From JAOAFZ01 sp964407325 (GTDB lineage Bacteria; Patescibacteriota; Microgenomatia; UBA1406; GWC2-37-13): a stretch of 64,000 nucleotides of DNA. Each line of letters begins with the position of its first letter. Positions within the stretch are counted from its first letter, which is position 1. Below the pieces are notes generated by a model that did not search any database, was not told the DNA's origin, and saw only the letters and a list, made by a program, of their open reading frames with translations. A program made the translations under genes and the position numbers. The stretch spans positions 19,323 to 83,322 of the forward strand of contig CAYOVA010000004.1 of assembly GCA_964407325.1 (NCBI GenBank), read 5' to 3'. Shown piece after piece: positions 16,753 through 24,434 of this stretch.

Positions 16753-17772
16753 TTACGCACATATGCGAACAATTGTTGTACCAGTCACAGGAGGTATTGA
16801 TTGTGTTGTATTTGTGCTAGATCCAGGAGTGGCAGCAACTGGAGAAGTTGTCGGAACGGGAGTTCCTCCAGCCAAACTCCTATGATTTTTCACATAAAAC
16901 GTAATCAGGTTAAGCAGCAGCAACGGAAATGTTGAAACGGTGAGATAGCCTACACCGGTAAAGTTATCGGAAATGATATTGGTGCAGAGCAACAATAGTA
17001 ACCCTCCTACCACTCCTAACCACACTTGATGTTTTGGGAGGACAGGAGATGTTTTTGGTTCTGCAACCATGATAAATGCAAGGAAAACATACGAACTGGT
17101 AAAAAAGCTGATAAGGAAAGGAATAGGTTCAAGAGCCACATTGCGTATAAACACAGCGTATATCATATATCCACCAACATAAGTCAGGTAATAAATGGCC
17201 GCATGTTCAAGTTTTCTAAATCTACTGGCGGAGAAGATAAAGAACATAATAAAGAAAATTGACAGCATCCATAATAGTGGCATTTTTTCGGCAAAGGTAA
17301 AGAGAAAATCAGCGCCCCACCAGGATTCTATTGCAGGGAAGCGCAGAAAACCCATCCCAACAAGTGCCAAGGAAAGTAAATAGGACATATAAACTCCGAA
17401 TGCTGCAGGATTGAATATTGGCTGTCCTTTATAACGCAGTAGTGACTTAAAGAACAGAGCCACTGCCACCGTTAACGGAAATACCCACCAGGGAGCGGTA
17501 GGATGAACTAAAAGGAATGTTATCGCGGTTGTTATTTCGACATGGAGGAAGTTTAAGTTCGGAATTTTTTTTGAATAATAATTCCATATCCAGAAACCTT
17601 TTCCAACTACAAAGGCTGACACTAGGGCAAGAACGTAATTCATTCGCAAGCCAGGGGTCGTTTCATACACCATTAAATCGATAACGGAGACAGTCAGAAA
17701 AGATAATAGTCCAATACAAAATAAAGATGTGGGATTTTTCCAGTTGCAGTATTTTTTCAGTTCTTGTATCAT
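16753..17772 (-). CDS. RnfD/NqrB-like membrane flavoprotein subunit
   Basis: The protein is about 339 aa with roughly ten membrane helices. The segment PIFNPAAFGVYMSYLL matches the conserved FNPAAFG motif of RnfD/NqrB, which channel electrons across the membrane through flavins. The covalent-FMN Thr loop of canonical RnfD is not clearly recognisable. The C-terminus is Thr/Pro/Gly-rich. It lies divergently next to an FMN-binding protein and apbE, which supports an extracytoplasmic electron-transfer module. The start at 17772 is preferred over the in-frame Met at 17793. Confidence 0.75.
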   Translation of the reverse strand: MIQELKKYCNWKNPTSLFCIGLLSFLTVSVIDLMVYETTPGLRMNYVLALVSAFVVGKGFWIWNYYSKKIPNLNFLHVEITTAITFLLVHPTAPWWVFPLTVAVALFFKSLLRYKGQPIFNPAAFGVYMSYLLSLALVGMGFLRFPAIESWWGADFLFTFAEKMPLLWMLSIFFIMFFIFSASRFRKLEHAAIYYLTYVGGYMIYAVFIRNVALEPIPFLISFFTSSYVFLAFIMVAEPKTSPVLPKHQVWLGVVGGLLLLLCTNIISDNFTGVGYLTVSTFPLLLLNLITFYVKNHRSLAGGTPVPTTSPVAATPGSSTNTTQSIPPVTGTTIVRICA

Positions 17773-17841
17773 GGTCAGATTACGTAAAGTCAACTTAACG
17801 TTGGGATAGTGATTTACATTACCAATTTAAACACAAAAAAT

Positions 17842-18366
17842 ATGCAAAATAAAGGACTTTTGATAGGAATCGCAGCTGTAGCGATTATTGGCATTGCAGC
17901 ATTTGCCTTCAGTTCTCAGAATAAGCCAGCAAACCAGCAGGCGACCGGTACGACTCAAATGGAACAAACAGCACCCGCAGCAGGAACTCAAGAAAGCGGA
18001 ACCACAAATAGTGGAGCAACTGGTAGCGAAAGTATGGCTGCTGACGACTCAAACTCCATGATGGCAGGAGAGTATAAGGACGGAACCTACTCAGCAACAG
18101 GAAATTACGTTTCACCAGCTGGACAGGAAGAAGTTGAGGTTGAATTAACTCTTGCCGACGGAGTTATCGAAGATGTAACCTTTACCGGTAAAGCCACAAA
18201 CGAAAAGAGTGTCTTTATGCAGGGCGTCTTTAGCGATAATTATAAGGCACTTGTTCAGGGTAAAAATATTGATGAAGTCCAGCTTGATAAGGTATCTGGA
18301 TCGTCACTTACTCCAAAAGGTTTCATGGATGCTCTAGACAAAATCAAAACTGAAGCAAAAGGCTGA
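17842..18366 (+). CDS. Membrane-anchored FMN-binding domain protein
   Basis: The 174-aa protein has an N-terminal membrane helix or lipidless signal anchor (4-24) and an extracytoplasmic Gln/Thr/Ser/Gly-rich linker. A C-terminal FMN-binding domain ends in SGSSLT (152-157), which matches the flavinylation motif class [D/S]G(A/S)(S/T)xT modified by ApbE through Thr or Ser. ApbE follows 20 nt downstream and RnfD/NqrB-like is divergent upstream, so it is probably the flavinylated electron carrier of this module. The GTG at 17809 is too far upstream to be favoured. Confidence 0.8.
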   Translation: MQNKGLLIGIAAVAIIGIAAFAFSSQNKPANQQATGTTQMEQTAPAAGTQESGTTNSGATGSESMAADDSNSMMAGEYKDGTYSATGNYVSPAGQEEVEVELTLADGVIEDVTFTGKATNEKSVFMQGVFSDNYKALVQGKNIDEVQLDKVSGSSLTPKGFMDALDKIKTEAKG

Positions 18367-18385
18367 TTGTGAGGTAGAATAGGAC

Positions 18386-19258
18386 ATGTATTCATGGTCT
18401 TTTGATGGTATTGGAACAAAATGGGCAATAGATATTGCATCGGATGTTTCTGAGAAACAGGGTAATGAACTAAAACAAATAGTTGAGGAAACTGTTGAGA
18501 AATTCGATGAATACTATTCCCGTTTTATTCCAGATTCGTTTGTTTCTTCATTAACGAAACGGAAAGGCATTATTGAGGTAGAAGAAGACTTTATTTCATT
18601 ACTATGGTTGTATCTTCCGTTTTATCATCTTTCTAATGGCTTGTTTACACCGCTTGTAGGAAGTTTACTTGCAAGCGCAGGATACGATGAACAGTATTCG
18701 TTCCAGGAAAAAAAATTACAGGATGTACCGGTACTTACCGATGTCGTTGAAGTTGTTGACCCGGTACATATTGACTTAAAACAGCCTGCATTATTCGATT
18801 TTGGAGCAATAGGGAAAGGTTTTTTAATTGATAAAGTAGCCCAGGTTATACAGCAAACTGGTATCGCAGACTATACAGTAGACGCCGGGGGAGATATTGT
18901 GTACAAAACGACTCATCAAAAAGAGTTGCGAGTTGGATTAGAGCATCCGTATGATCTTTCTAAAGTGATTGGAACGGTAAATCTTAACAACCAGGCAATT
19001 TGCGGTTCAGCAGGAAACAGAAGAAAATGGGGACGGTTTCACCATATAATTAATCCAAAAACAAAGGAATCTCCGGAAGAAATTGTAGCTGTTTGGGTTA
19101 TTGCAGATAGATGCGCCATTGCAGATGGGCTATCTACGTGTCTCTTTTTTGTACCTCCGGATACCCTGCAAAAACAATTTTCCTTTCAGTACTTGATTAT
19201 TAAAAAGAAAGGTACAGCAAGCTATTCTAAGGACCTCCCAATTACCCTTTTTGTGTAA
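18386..19258 (+). CDS. apbE: FAD:protein FMN transferase (ApbE)
   Basis: Transfers FMN from FAD onto Thr/Ser of target proteins outside the membrane. At 290 aa it matches the family core, with an N-terminal GIGTKW segment, a YTVDAGGDIVY motif near the middle, and a C-terminal ADGLSTCLFF segment with the metal-binding Asp region. I see no signal peptide, so the mode of export is unclear. It follows its probable substrate gene by 20 nt. Confidence 0.85.
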   Translation: MYSWSFDGIGTKWAIDIASDVSEKQGNELKQIVEETVEKFDEYYSRFIPDSFVSSLTKRKGIIEVEEDFISLLWLYLPFYHLSNGLFTPLVGSLLASAGYDEQYSFQEKKLQDVPVLTDVVEVVDPVHIDLKQPALFDFGAIGKGFLIDKVAQVIQQTGIADYTVDAGGDIVYKTTHQKELRVGLEHPYDLSKVIGTVNLNNQAICGSAGNRRKWGRFHHIINPKTKESPEEIVAVWVIADRCAIADGLSTCLFFVPPDTLQKQFSFQYLIIKKKGTASYSKDLPITLFV

Positions 19259-19261
19259 CTG

Positions 19262-19290
19262 TTGACAATAGCGTACCACTAAATTAATAT
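19262..19290 (+). promoter_or_regulatory. Promoter of the threonine operon
   Basis: TTGACA (19262-19267), a 17-nt spacer and a weak -10 TAATAT (19285-19290). The leader-peptide ATG lies 7 nt further, so the leader mRNA would begin at or within a base of its start codon. Confidence 0.75.
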
Positions 19291-19297
19291 ACGAATT

Positions 19298-19357
19298 ATG
19301 GTTGCCCCCAAGCTATCCATTATTATTACCACCATTACCCCGTTCAACGGGCGGTAG
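19298..19357 (+). CDS. thrL: Threonine-operon leader peptide (Ile/Thr-rich, 19 aa)
   Basis: The 20-codon ORF encodes MVAPKLSIIITTITPFNGR and stops at 19357. Codons 8-14 are Ile, Ile, Ile, Thr, Thr, Ile, Thr, the two amino acids sensed by the classical E. coli thr attenuator. The last codons (GGG CGG, 19349-19354) also form the strand that can pair with the terminator. It is near-leaderless after the promoter at 19262 and lies directly upstream of aspartate kinase, hom, asd and thrC. It is not homologous in sequence to E. coli ThrL but is equivalent in design. Confidence 0.88.
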   Translation: MVAPKLSIIITTITPFNGR

Positions 19358-19409
19358 TAATAGTATACACTTTTACACGAATCCGCCCCGAGAAGGGCGG
19401 TTTTTTTTT
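19338..19409 (+). promoter_or_regulatory. Transcription attenuator of the threonine operon
   Basis: Segment 1/2: CCCG ... CGGG hairpin overlapping the end of the leader ORF. Segment 2 (GGGCGG, 19349-19354) can instead pair with segment 3 (CCGCCC, 19383-19388). Segment 3 otherwise pairs with segment 4 (GGGCGG, 19395-19400) to make a terminator followed by nine U (19401-19409). Stalling at the Ile/Thr codons would favour 2:3 pairing and read-through. A further inverted repeat (GGCTAAGT/ACTTAGCC, about 19410-19446) lies between the terminator and the first gene. Confidence 0.88.
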
Positions 19410-19501
19410 GGCTAAGTTTCGAAAACTAAGTGAGGATTACTTAGCCATATACCCGAAGGATGCTTGGGCAAGTGTCTGAATTATTATCAGTTTCTAATCA
19501 T

Positions 19502-20398
19502 ATGAATGTTTTCAAATTTGGTGGCACTTCATTAGGAGATGCCAACAAGATACTTCATGTGGCTCAATTAGTTAAGTCACATGCAAACAATTCAAAAGTT
19601 ATTGTTGTTGTGTCTGCTATGGCAGGAGTTACCGACAAGCTAATTGATATTGTTTCTCTCCACACATCCGGGCAAACCACTCAAAGAGATTCTCAGGTTC
19701 GGGAATTTATAACCTTCCATAAACAAACCTTGCGCGATTTACAACTGGATATCGACTTGTATGATCAAGCTGAACCAGTATTGGAAAACATGGTAATGGC
19801 TTTCAAAAAGGAGATACATCGCATGAAACAGACACTTCACGCCTATGAGTACGACTTTATCGTTTCCTATGGAGAACGGTTAAGCGCATTTCTGGTAAGT
19901 AAAGCTCTCCAGAATCTGAATGTAAAAAGCCACCATATTTTTGGAAGCGATGTAATTTTTGCTTCTGCCGATTTTGGGAATGCTACTGCACTTCTTCCCG
20001 AATCAAAGCGTAAATGTGAAAACGTGTTGGTGCCTTTGCTGAAACGTGGAGAAGTGCCCGTAGTTACCGGTTTCTTTGGTGCCACTGAATGCGGACATAT
20101 CGCTATTTTTGGAAGAGGGGGATCCGATTATTCTGCAGCAGTTATCGCAGCGCTTATGAAAGCAGACTCGCTCACAGTGTGGAAAGAAGTCGATGGAGTT
20201 TTTACTTCTGATCCACTCAAAAATGCCGATGCACAGCTGCTGGAATACTTGAGCTATGAAGCAGCTGCGGCAATGGCCCGTGCAGGAGCAAAAGTGCTCC
20301 ACCCCGAAACAATGGAGCCTGTGCGTGATTTACAAATTCCGGTGCATGTGCGCAATACATTTAATCCAGAACTCCCGGGTACAAAAATTCACAATTAA
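19502..20398 (+). CDS. lysC: Aspartate kinase, catalytic domain only
   Basis: First step of the threonine/lysine/methionine pathway. The KFGGTSL motif opens the protein, and conserved SYGER and FGRGGSDYSA motifs follow. At 298 aa only the kinase domain is present. The C-terminal ACT domains that give feedback inhibition in LysC and ThrA are missing, so control may rest on the upstream attenuator. The ATG at 19502 puts KFGGTSL near the N-terminus as in the family; an in-frame ATG at 19460 is an alternative. hom starts 2 nt after the stop. Confidence 0.9.
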   Translation: MNVFKFGGTSLGDANKILHVAQLVKSHANNSKVIVVVSAMAGVTDKLIDIVSLHTSGQTTQRDSQVREFITFHKQTLRDLQLDIDLYDQAEPVLENMVMAFKKEIHRMKQTLHAYEYDFIVSYGERLSAFLVSKALQNLNVKSHHIFGSDVIFASADFGNATALLPESKRKCENVLVPLLKRGEVPVVTGFFGATECGHIAIFGRGGSDYSAAVIAALMKADSLTVWKEVDGVFTSDPLKNADAQLLEYLSYEAAAAMARAGAKVLHPETMEPVRDLQIPVHVRNTFNPELPGTKIHN

Positions 20399-20400
20399 CT

Positions 20401-21435
20401 ATGAAGACATTTAAAATAATCCATCTCGGCCTGGGAAATGTGGGGAAAGAACTGGCAAAACAACTATTCTCCCAACAAAAGCATTTTCAGGAAAAATACA
20501 GTGTAGAGCTCCAGTATGTTGCCTGCTTTTCATCAAAAGGTGGCATTACCGGAAATCCATTATCAATAGAACAGGTACTCCAATTTCCGGAAAACTCCCA
20601 GCAAGTTTCAGTGTTAGACATTGTAAAAGAATCAGATTCTTCTACTATTCTTATTGATACAACAAGCTCAACGGAAACGATTCCTACTATGAAATCGGTC
20701 CTGGAAAAAGGAGGCTATGTTGTTATGGCCAATAAAAAACCCTTTTCATCCGACTATAAACACTTTTCTGACATCTACCTAGCCTATCCGGGACATGTCT
20801 TTTTTGAAACAACCGTAGGTGCCGGACTTCCCATTATTCGACCTCTTATGTATCTTGTCGATAGTGGTGATACTATGAATGCGGTAGAAGGATGTTTTAG
20901 CGGTACGCTTGGATATCTTTGTTCGCAGTTGGAAGCAGGAGTTTCTTACTCTCAGGCCGTCCAAACAGCAAAAGATTTCGGATATACAGAACCGGATCCT
21001 CGGGATGACTTGTCGGGAATGGACGTGGCTAGAAAAGCACTTATTCTTGCACGAGTCTGTGGACTTGAGAAGGAACTTTCAGATATCCACGTACATCCAC
21101 TGTACGATGAAGCGCTTTCTTCTCTGTCTGTTGAAGAGTTTATGAAAGAACTTGAAAAAGAAAACATAAAGTATTCCCAAATGTTTCGGCAAGCAATGGA
21201 AAAGGGAAGCACGTATCGTTATGTTGCTTCAATAACTCAAAATAGTATTACCGTCGGCCTAAAAAAAGTCCCAAAACAGTCACCTCTTGGAACTTTGAAT
21301 GGTCCCGAAAACAAGGTCGTTATTCAAACTGAACGCTATAACCATCCTCTTGTTGTGCAAGGACCTGGCGCAGGGGCAGCGGTAACAGCAGCGGGGTTGT
21401 GCAGCGATATATTAGCCATTGTTACACCACAATGA
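20401..21435 (+). CDS. hom: Homoserine dehydrogenase
   Basis: Reduces aspartate semialdehyde to homoserine. The Rossmann motif GLGNVG is at about 10-15, followed by GAGLPIIRPL and the signature GYTEPDPRDDLSG (about 194-206), which holds the catalytic Lys/Asp region of ThrA-type enzymes. At 344 aa there is no ACT domain. The spacing to the aspartate kinase is 2 nt and the stop overlaps the asd start (ATGA), so translation is likely coupled. Fused in E. coli ThrA, the kinase and dehydrogenase are separate here. Confidence 0.92.
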   Translation: MKTFKIIHLGLGNVGKELAKQLFSQQKHFQEKYSVELQYVACFSSKGGITGNPLSIEQVLQFPENSQQVSVLDIVKESDSSTILIDTTSSTETIPTMKSVLEKGGYVVMANKKPFSSDYKHFSDIYLAYPGHVFFETTVGAGLPIIRPLMYLVDSGDTMNAVEGCFSGTLGYLCSQLEAGVSYSQAVQTAKDFGYTEPDPRDDLSGMDVARKALILARVCGLEKELSDIHVHPLYDEALSSLSVEEFMKELEKENIKYSQMFRQAMEKGSTYRYVASITQNSITVGLKKVPKQSPLGTLNGPENKVVIQTERYNHPLVVQGPGAGAAVTAAGLCSDILAIVTPQ

Positions 21436-22517
21436 AACAATACAAAGTAGGCATACTCGGCGCAACAGGCACAGTAGGCCAACGATTCATAACACTACTG
21501 GAAACTCATCCGTGGTTTTCCGTTACTGCTGTTGCAGCTTCACCACGATCTGCGGGGAAAATGTATGCTGAAGCGGTTGGAAAGCGCTGGCAATCTGATT
21601 CATCAATCCCACCATCAATCGCAAACCTGGTAGTACTTGATGTCGAAGAAGAAAAGAAGAGAATGTCGCAAACTGCTGATTTTGTATTCTCGGCACTGGA
21701 TTTGGAGAAAACGGAAATCAAAAGAATTGAAGAAGATTATGCCAGTCTAGATATGCCGGTAATATCAAATAACTCTGCCCACCGCTGGACGGGTGACGTA
21801 CCAATGCTCATTCCGGAGGTGAATGCTGAGCATATTCACGTAATCGATGTCCAAAGAAAAAACCGCGGATGGAAAAAAGGGTTTATCACGGTAAAGCCCA
21901 ATTGCTCAATCCAGTCCTATGTAATTATCTTAAATGCTCTTAACCAATTTGAGCCTCAAGATGTATTCGTAACCAGTTTACAAGCACTATCTGGTGCGGG
22001 AAAAACGTTTCACACCTGGCCTGAGATGGTAGATAACGTAATTCCATTTATCGCGGGAGAAGAAGAAAAATCCGAAAAAGAACCGGGGAAGATATGGGCA
22101 TCAGTTGATGTGACAGAATCTGAACCGTTTACTATCGCGCCCACTCCCGTTATCTCCGCAACGTGTATTCGAGTGCCGGTTCTAGATGGCCATATGGCGA
22201 ATGTAGCAGTCAGATTTAAACGTAACCCGCAAAAGCAGGATATTATACAGGCTATAGAGAACTACGTTTCTCCCATACATTCTATGAACCTCCCGTCGGC
22301 ACCAAAAAAACTTATTCAGTACTTGCCAGATGAAAACCGACCGCAAACGAAAATAGATCGTGATTATGAACACGGGATGGGAATATCGATGGGAAGACTG
22401 CAACAAGATACCTTCTTTGACTGGAAGTTTATAGCCCTTTCCCACAATACTATTCGCGGAGCGGCAGGTGGAGCAATACTCACAGCAGAATTACTTGTTA
22501 AGAAAGGATATTTATGA
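21432..22517 (+). CDS. asd: Aspartate-semialdehyde dehydrogenase
   Basis: The 361-aa NADPH-binding protein has GATGTVGQ near the N-terminus. The active-site Cys158 lies in KPNCSIQSY, and the later RVPVLDGH segment carries the catalytic His. It converts aspartyl phosphate to the semialdehyde between the kinase and hom. The start at 21432 overlaps the hom stop (ATGA) and fits the family N-terminus; the extension from 21399 is not needed. It resembles the archaeal/fungal-like Asd subgroup rather than the E. coli type. Confidence 0.92.
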   Translation: MKQYKVGILGATGTVGQRFITLLETHPWFSVTAVAASPRSAGKMYAEAVGKRWQSDSSIPPSIANLVVLDVEEEKKRMSQTADFVFSALDLEKTEIKRIEEDYASLDMPVISNNSAHRWTGDVPMLIPEVNAEHIHVIDVQRKNRGWKKGFITVKPNCSIQSYVIILNALNQFEPQDVFVTSLQALSGAGKTFHTWPEMVDNVIPFIAGEEEKSEKEPGKIWASVDVTESEPFTIAPTPVISATCIRVPVLDGHMANVAVRFKRNPQKQDIIQAIENYVSPIHSMNLPSAPKKLIQYLPDENRPQTKIDRDYEHGMGISMGRLQQDTFFDWKFIALSHNTIRGAAGGAILTAELLVKKGYL

Positions 22518-23137
22518 TACTAACGCTTATCGGCATGTCAAATGTCGGGAAAACATACTGGTCAGAACGGCTTGTGAGCGAACATGGTTTTATTCATTTT
22601 AGTTGTGATGCTCTTATTGAGGAAAAATTGCATGACCAGCTGGTACAGTTAGGGTACAAGGGTATTACCGATATGGCAAAATGGATGGGTTTCCCCTACG
22701 AGGACCGATACAGACAAACTAGCTCCCGTTATTTAGAACTTGAGAAGAGTACAATGTTGGAAATAATTGGCTCTGCACAAAAAGCACCTCCCACGGCTAA
22801 TCTAGTTATCGATACAACAGGGAGTGTTATTTACACCGGAGTCGAAATAATGAACAAATTAAAATCCATTTCCAAAGTAATGTATCTGGATACACCCGAA
22901 GAGGAACAGGAGCAAATGTTCAAATCGTTTATTGCAGAACCAAAACCAGTTATCTGGGGCAACTCGTTTCGCATTTCAAAAGGAGAGGATACTATGTCCG
23001 CTCTCTCACAAAGTTATAAAGAACTGTTAGCATTTAGAACTCAGCAGTATAAAAAACACGCTCATGTTACGGTTCCCTTCCACGAGTTTCGCCACGCATC
23101 CTTTTCCGTTAATAGCTTGTTATCATATGCCTTATGA
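22514..23137 (+). CDS. P-loop kinase, candidate homoserine kinase
   Basis: The 207-aa protein opens with a beta strand and Walker A GMSNVGKT (7-14). A shikimate/adenylate-kinase-like DT(T)GS motif (about 95-99) and a C-terminal Arg/Lys lid region follow. It overlaps asd and thrC by ATGA-type junctions, so it is embedded in the threonine operon exactly where homoserine kinase is expected. No GHMP-type ThrB is in the operon. A non-orthologous replacement of ThrB is inferred. Shikimate-kinase-like proteins of other function cannot be excluded. Confidence 0.65.
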   Translation: MILTLIGMSNVGKTYWSERLVSEHGFIHFSCDALIEEKLHDQLVQLGYKGITDMAKWMGFPYEDRYRQTSSRYLELEKSTMLEIIGSAQKAPPTANLVIDTTGSVIYTGVEIMNKLKSISKVMYLDTPEEEQEQMFKSFIAEPKPVIWGNSFRISKGEDTMSALSQSYKELLAFRTQQYKKHAHVTVPFHEFRHASFSVNSLLSYAL

Positions 23138-24417
23138 AACTTCCATTTGCTCTTGAGTCGGTCGAATCCCATATACATTTTCCTGCAGATGCAATTAGAT
23201 ATCGCGCAGATAATGGTGAAATTCTCGAGGTGAACCATTCCTTTGATACGACTATTTCCGGAGACCAATACAAAGAGCTGTTTACAAAAAGACTGGCATC
23301 TTTTACACCCCAGGACAGAAGCGGAATCTGGCGGTACAGGGAGCTGGTACTTCCCATTCCCGAACAGTGTATTGTTAGCAAACCGGAAGGAAATACCAAT
23401 CTCTATAGCGTAGGAAAACAGGAACAAAGCGGTTTCCGTATAATCGGTAATTACTGTAATGTTGATACATTGTATCTTAAACACGAAGGAGAAAATCCAA
23501 CGGGAAGTTTTAAAGACAGGGGAATGACAGTAGGGATTAGCATGGCACACTTTTTTGGCGCAAAAGCAGTGGCCTGTGCTTCAACCGGCAATACATCTGC
23601 TTCGCTTGCTTCCTACGCAGCGCAAGCGGGGATGAAGTGCTTTGTATTTATACCGGAAGGAAAAATTTCCTCGAGTAAACTGTCGCAATCCATGGCTTAT
23701 GGCGCAGTTACTGTGCAAGTCGATGGCGATTTTGACATGGCAATGCAACTAGTTGAAGAAGTGTGTGATAAGCTCACCATTTATCTATTAAATTCAGTAA
23801 ATCCGTTTCGTATCGAAGGGCAGAAAACAATCGCCTTTGAATTGCTGCAACAATTAGATTGGACAGTACCCGACTGGATTGTGCTACCAGGTGGGAACCT
23901 GGGCAACACTTCTGCTATCGGAAAGGCATTACGTGAATTAAAGCAGCTGGGAATTATTAGCAAAATGCCGCGAGTCGCTACCATTCAAGCGGAAGGTGCA
24001 AATCCGTTTTACAAGAGCTATACAACAGGCTTTAAAACCTACTCTCCCGTTAAAGCAGAAACGGTGGCAACCGCTATTCGCATAGGAAATCCTATAAGCT
24101 TTATTAAAGCCAGAAAAACTATCGAAGAAACAAATGGTGTTGTTGAACAGGTTTCCGATGAGGAAATTCTCAAGGCCAAGGCAGTTATCGATAACGCTGG
24201 CATTGGCTGCGAGCCTGCGTCTGCTACAACCGTTGCAGGTATAAAAAAACTGGTACAGGCGGGACACATCAAGAGTTCGGAAACTGTCGCCGGTATTCTT
24301 ACCGGGCACGTGTTAAAAGACCCTGACAATTCATTAAATGCTCACCAGAATGCCTCTTTTGTAAAAGTAAAAGCGGACGCGGCCACAATTGCAGCTGAGG
24401 TAGAAAGATACCTGTAA
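23134..24417 (+). CDS. thrC: Threonine synthase
   Basis: PLP enzyme that turns O-phosphohomoserine into threonine. The PLP Lys127 lies in NPTGSFKDRG (121-130), and GGNLGNTSAIGK forms the phosphate-binding loop. At 427 aa it has the usual length for class 2 threonine synthases. Its start overlaps the kinase stop, completing the five-gene operon. The next gene has its own -10 box, so the operon probably ends here although no terminator is visible. Confidence 0.93.
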   Translation: MKLPFALESVESHIHFPADAIRYRADNGEILEVNHSFDTTISGDQYKELFTKRLASFTPQDRSGIWRYRELVLPIPEQCIVSKPEGNTNLYSVGKQEQSGFRIIGNYCNVDTLYLKHEGENPTGSFKDRGMTVGISMAHFFGAKAVACASTGNTSASLASYAAQAGMKCFVFIPEGKISSSKLSQSMAYGAVTVQVDGDFDMAMQLVEEVCDKLTIYLLNSVNPFRIEGQKTIAFELLQQLDWTVPDWIVLPGGNLGNTSAIGKALRELKQLGIISKMPRVATIQAEGANPFYKSYTTGFKTYSPVKAETVATAIRIGNPISFIKARKTIEETNGVVEQVSDEEILKAKAVIDNAGIGCEPASATTVAGIKKLVQAGHIKSSETVAGILTGHVLKDPDNSLNAHQNASFVKVKADAATIAAEVERYL

Positions 24418-24434
24418 AACAGGTATAACATACT

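Noticed and set aside
21432..23137. Alternative genetic code (TGA as Gly), as in Gracilibacteria
   Set aside because: TGA serves as a real stop at several gene junctions (hom, asd, the P-loop kinase), so the standard code applies.
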